Of a DNA stretch of 64,000 nt, positions 62,284 through 64,000 are shown piece after piece. This DNA is from an uncultured Paracoccaceae bacterium (GTDB taxonomy: Bacteria > Pseudomonadota > Alphaproteobacteria > Rhodobacterales > Rhodobacteraceae). Both the position numbers and the translations under genes were made by a program. Every line of letters starts with the position of its first letter. The stretch's first letter is position 1. The stretch is taken from the NCBI GenBank assembly GCA_947503765.1, contig CANNFA010000001.1, forward strand, positions 434,001 to 498,000, in the 5' to 3' direction. Below the pieces are notes generated by a model. It ran no database searches. It was not told the origin of the DNA and saw only the letters and a program-made list of their open reading frames with translations.

Positions 62284-63428
62284 GCTATCTTGAATATACC
62301 GTGCGCCGGGTGCCGACCGGTCCGGCCAAGGTGCTGTACCTGAACTGGCCGCTGCTGGTGCTGGTAGCCACCGCGGCGGCGATCGGGTTCGTCATGCTCT
62401 ATTCCGTCGCGGGCGGGTCGATGTCGCCCTGGGTGGAGCCGCAGCTCAAACGCTTCGCGGTGGGCATGGTGCTGATGCTGGGCGTGGCGATGGTGCCGAT
62501 CTGGTTCTGGCGCAATGTCAGCGGGCTGGCCTTCGGCGTGTCGCTGTTGCTGCTGGTCGGGGTGGAATTCTTCGGCGATGTGCGGATGGGGGCGCAGCGC
62601 TGGATCGACCTCGGCGTGATCCGCCTGCAACCGTCCGAGCTGACCAAGATCACGCTGGTGATGATGCTGGCGGCCTATTACGACTGGCTCGACATCCGCA
62701 AGGTGTCGCGCCCGCTCTGGGTGGCGATCCCGGTGCTGCTGATCCTGCTGCCGACGGCGCTGGTGCTGACGCAGCCCGACCTTGGCACCGCGATCCTGCT
62801 GGTGGCGGGGGGCGGCATCGTGATGTTCGTCGCGGGGGTCCACTGGCTATACTTCGCGTCGGTCTTCGCGGCGGCGGGGGGGCTGGTGACGACGGTGTTC
62901 TGGTCGCGCGGGACATCATGGCAATTGCTGAAGGATTACCAGTTCCGGCGCATCGACACGTTCCTGAACCCGGACATCGACCCGCTGGACGCGGGCTATC
63001 ACATCACCCAGGCCAAGATCGCGCTGGGCTCGGGCGGCTGGACCGGGCGCGGTTTCATGCAGGGCACGCAGTCGCGGCTGAACTTCCTGCCCGAAAAGCA
63101 CACCGATTTCATCTTCACCACCCTGGCCGAGGAGTTCGGCTTTGTCGGCGGCATGGGGCTGCTGGCGATCTACGCGCTGATCATCTTCTTCTGCATCGCG
63201 TCGGCGCTGGGCAACCAGAACCGCTATGGCGCGATCCTGACGCTGGGCATCGCGGCGGCGTTCTTTCTGTTCTTTGCGGTCAACATGTCGATGGTGATGG
63301 GGCTGGCGCCGGTCGTCGGGGTGCCGCTGCCGCTTGTAAGTTACGGCGGATCGGCCATGCTGGTGCTGATGGTCGCCTTCGGCCTTGCCCAGTCGGCCCA
63401 TATCCACAGACCGAGGACCCGTGCATGA
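62280..63428 (+). CDS. rodA: Rod shape-determining protein RodA, SEDS glycosyltransferase
   Basis: RodA is the SEDS-family enzyme that polymerises lateral glycan strands from lipid II, paired with PBP2. The 382-residue protein has about ten membrane spans. Family marks are RWIDLGVIRLQPSELTKI, LTQPDLGTAILL, PEKHTDFIFTTLAEEFGFVGG (short motifs EKHTDFIF, AEEFGFVGG), and the C-terminal VGVPLPLVSYGGSAML. It overlaps mrdA and the next gene by 4 bases each. Confidence 0.97.
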   Translation: MSYLEYTVRRVPTGPAKVLYLNWPLLVLVATAAAIGFVMLYSVAGGSMSPWVEPQLKRFAVGMVLMLGVAMVPIWFWRNVSGLAFGVSLLLLVGVEFFGDVRMGAQRWIDLGVIRLQPSELTKITLVMMLAAYYDWLDIRKVSRPLWVAIPVLLILLPTALVLTQPDLGTAILLVAGGGIVMFVAGVHWLYFASVFAAAGGLVTTVFWSRGTSWQLLKDYQFRRIDTFLNPDIDPLDAGYHITQAKIALGSGGWTGRGFMQGTQSRLNFLPEKHTDFIFTTLAEEFGFVGGMGLLAIYALIIFFCIASALGNQNRYGAILTLGIAAAFFLFFAVNMSMVMGLAPVVGVPLPLVSYGGSAMLVLMVAFGLAQSAHIHRPRTRA

Positions 63429-64000
63429 GTCTCAATATCCTGTTCGCCGGCGGCGCCCGCCGCTGGCCGGATTACCGCGCGCCGCTGGAAGCGGCGCTGA
63501 AGGCAGAGGGCATCGACGCCGATCTGGACACCGCGTTTCCGCCCGAGGCGGTCGATTACATCGTCTATGCCCCGAATGACGAGCTGACCGATTTCTCGCC
63601 CTTCGTGAATGCGAAGGCCGTGATGAACCTCTGGGCCGGGGTCGAGGACCTGGCCGGCAACCCGACGCTGACCCAGCCGCTGACGCGGATGGTCGATAGC
63701 GGCCTGCGCGAGGGGATGGTGCAATGGGTAGCGGGCCATGTGTTGCGTCATCACCTGGGACTGGACGCCGATATCGTCAATCCGGCGCATGAATGGAAGC
63801 CGCGCCTGCCGCCGCTGACACGGCAGCGGCCGGTGACGATCCTCGGTCTGGGGCAGTTGGGGGCGGCCTGCGGGCAGGCGCTGGCGGGCCTGGGCTTTCC
63901 GGTGACCGGCTGGAGCCGCAGCCGCAAGTCCCTGGACGGCATCGACTGCCTGTCGGGCGAGGACGGGCTGGCCGAGGCGCTGCACCGGGCGGAGATCGCG
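63425..64000 (+). CDS. ghrA: Glyoxylate/hydroxypyruvate reductase A-like protein (partial, 3' end outside window)
   Basis: The first 192 codons of a D-2-hydroxyacid dehydrogenase. It opens ILFAGGARRWPDYRAPLEAAL and has VMNLWAGVEDLAGNP, VAGHVLRHHLG and the NAD(P)-binding loop ILGLGQLGAACGQALA followed by a basic SRSRKS, which suggests NADPH. This fits the GhrA group that reduces glyoxylate and hydroxypyruvate. Its ATG overlaps the rodA stop (ATGA), so it is read at the end of the shape operon although its function is metabolic. The C-terminal catalytic residues lie outside the window. Confidence 0.85.
   Translation, partial: MSLNILFAGGARRWPDYRAPLEAALKAEGIDADLDTAFPPEAVDYIVYAPNDELTDFSPFVNAKAVMNLWAGVEDLAGNPTLTQPLTRMVDSGLREGMVQWVAGHVLRHHLGLDADIVNPAHEWKPRLPPLTRQRPVTILGLGQLGAACGQALAGLGFPVTGWSRSRKSLDGIDCLSGEDGLAEALHRAEIA

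Overview
The window looks like a piece of chromosome from a member of the Rhodobacteraceae (Alphaproteobacteria, Rhodobacterales). The evidence is very GC-rich coding DNA, a DUF1127 gene followed by four CcsR-type small RNAs with CCUCCUCCC loops, an NDUFA12 homologue beside mlaD and a DUF2155 gene, a FeS-type bacterial cryptochrome/photolyase, an ALDH16 enzyme next to deoC, and intergenic repeats of the GGGATATTTG...GAAGAAG type that I associate with this group. I see no insertion sequence, prophage, integrase, CRISPR array, rRNA or tRNA. The most horizontally mobile item is a small mqsRA toxin-antitoxin pair.

Layout. 1-2971 (minus): division/cell-wall cluster mraZ-rsmH-ftsL-ftsI, with the window edge cutting ftsI. 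2972-3859: long AT-richer control region with a candidate MraZ operator and a candidate heat-shock promoter. 3860-4445: DUF1127 gene plus the CcsR1-4 array. 4514-8872: trpA, a hydratase-family gene, glcE-glcF. 8947-10449: exported trypsin-like protease and an hsp20 gene with a ROSE-like leader. 10569-13306 (minus): preT-preA pyrimidine reductase. 13389-14127 (minus): mqsR-mqsA. 14246-15901 (minus): two tandem sugar-transferase-like paralogues. 16169-18687: accB-accC-aat, convergent with DUF2155-mlaD-NDUFA12 (minus). 20164-22228 (minus): clpP, clpX. 22442-25873: deoC and ALDH16. 26013-31937: DUF167, an HDAH-type deacetylase, nitroreductase, CysZ-like membrane protein, methylmalonyl-CoA epimerase with DUF1467, a response regulator, hemerythrin, GNAT and a tiny membrane protein. 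31948-41689: aspS, cfa, HMCES/YedK, two proteins of unknown function, MATE exporter, methyltransferase, FKBP isomerase, proline-rich exported protein. 41779-46295 (minus): overlapping nucleoside-salvage operon cdd-deoA-deoB-add-upp. 46418-47163: two DUF3072 paralogues. 47221-57377: maeB, SLC13 permease, tadA, rluB, SDR, photolyase, leuL-leuA. 57803-64000: elongasome operon mreB-mreC-mreD-mrdA-rodA, then a partial ghrA-like reductase.

How it fits together. Both ends of the window encode septal and lateral wall synthesis. The middle is central metabolism: nucleoside breakdown (cdd/deoA/deoB/add/upp plus deoC and ALDH16 to carry deoxyribose carbon to acetaldehyde and acid), reductive pyrimidine catabolism, glycolate oxidation, fatty acid and leucine synthesis, and malic enzyme. 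A stress layer is scattered through it: CcsR RNAs, Hsp20, ClpXP, HMCES, photolyase, hemerythrin and toxin-antitoxin. Several of these show RNA-level control elements in their leaders (anti-Shine-Dalgarno sRNAs, a ROSE-like hairpin, two hairpins covering ribosome-binding sites, and a leucine leader peptide). All functional statements come from reading the sequence and from family knowledge. No database search was run.
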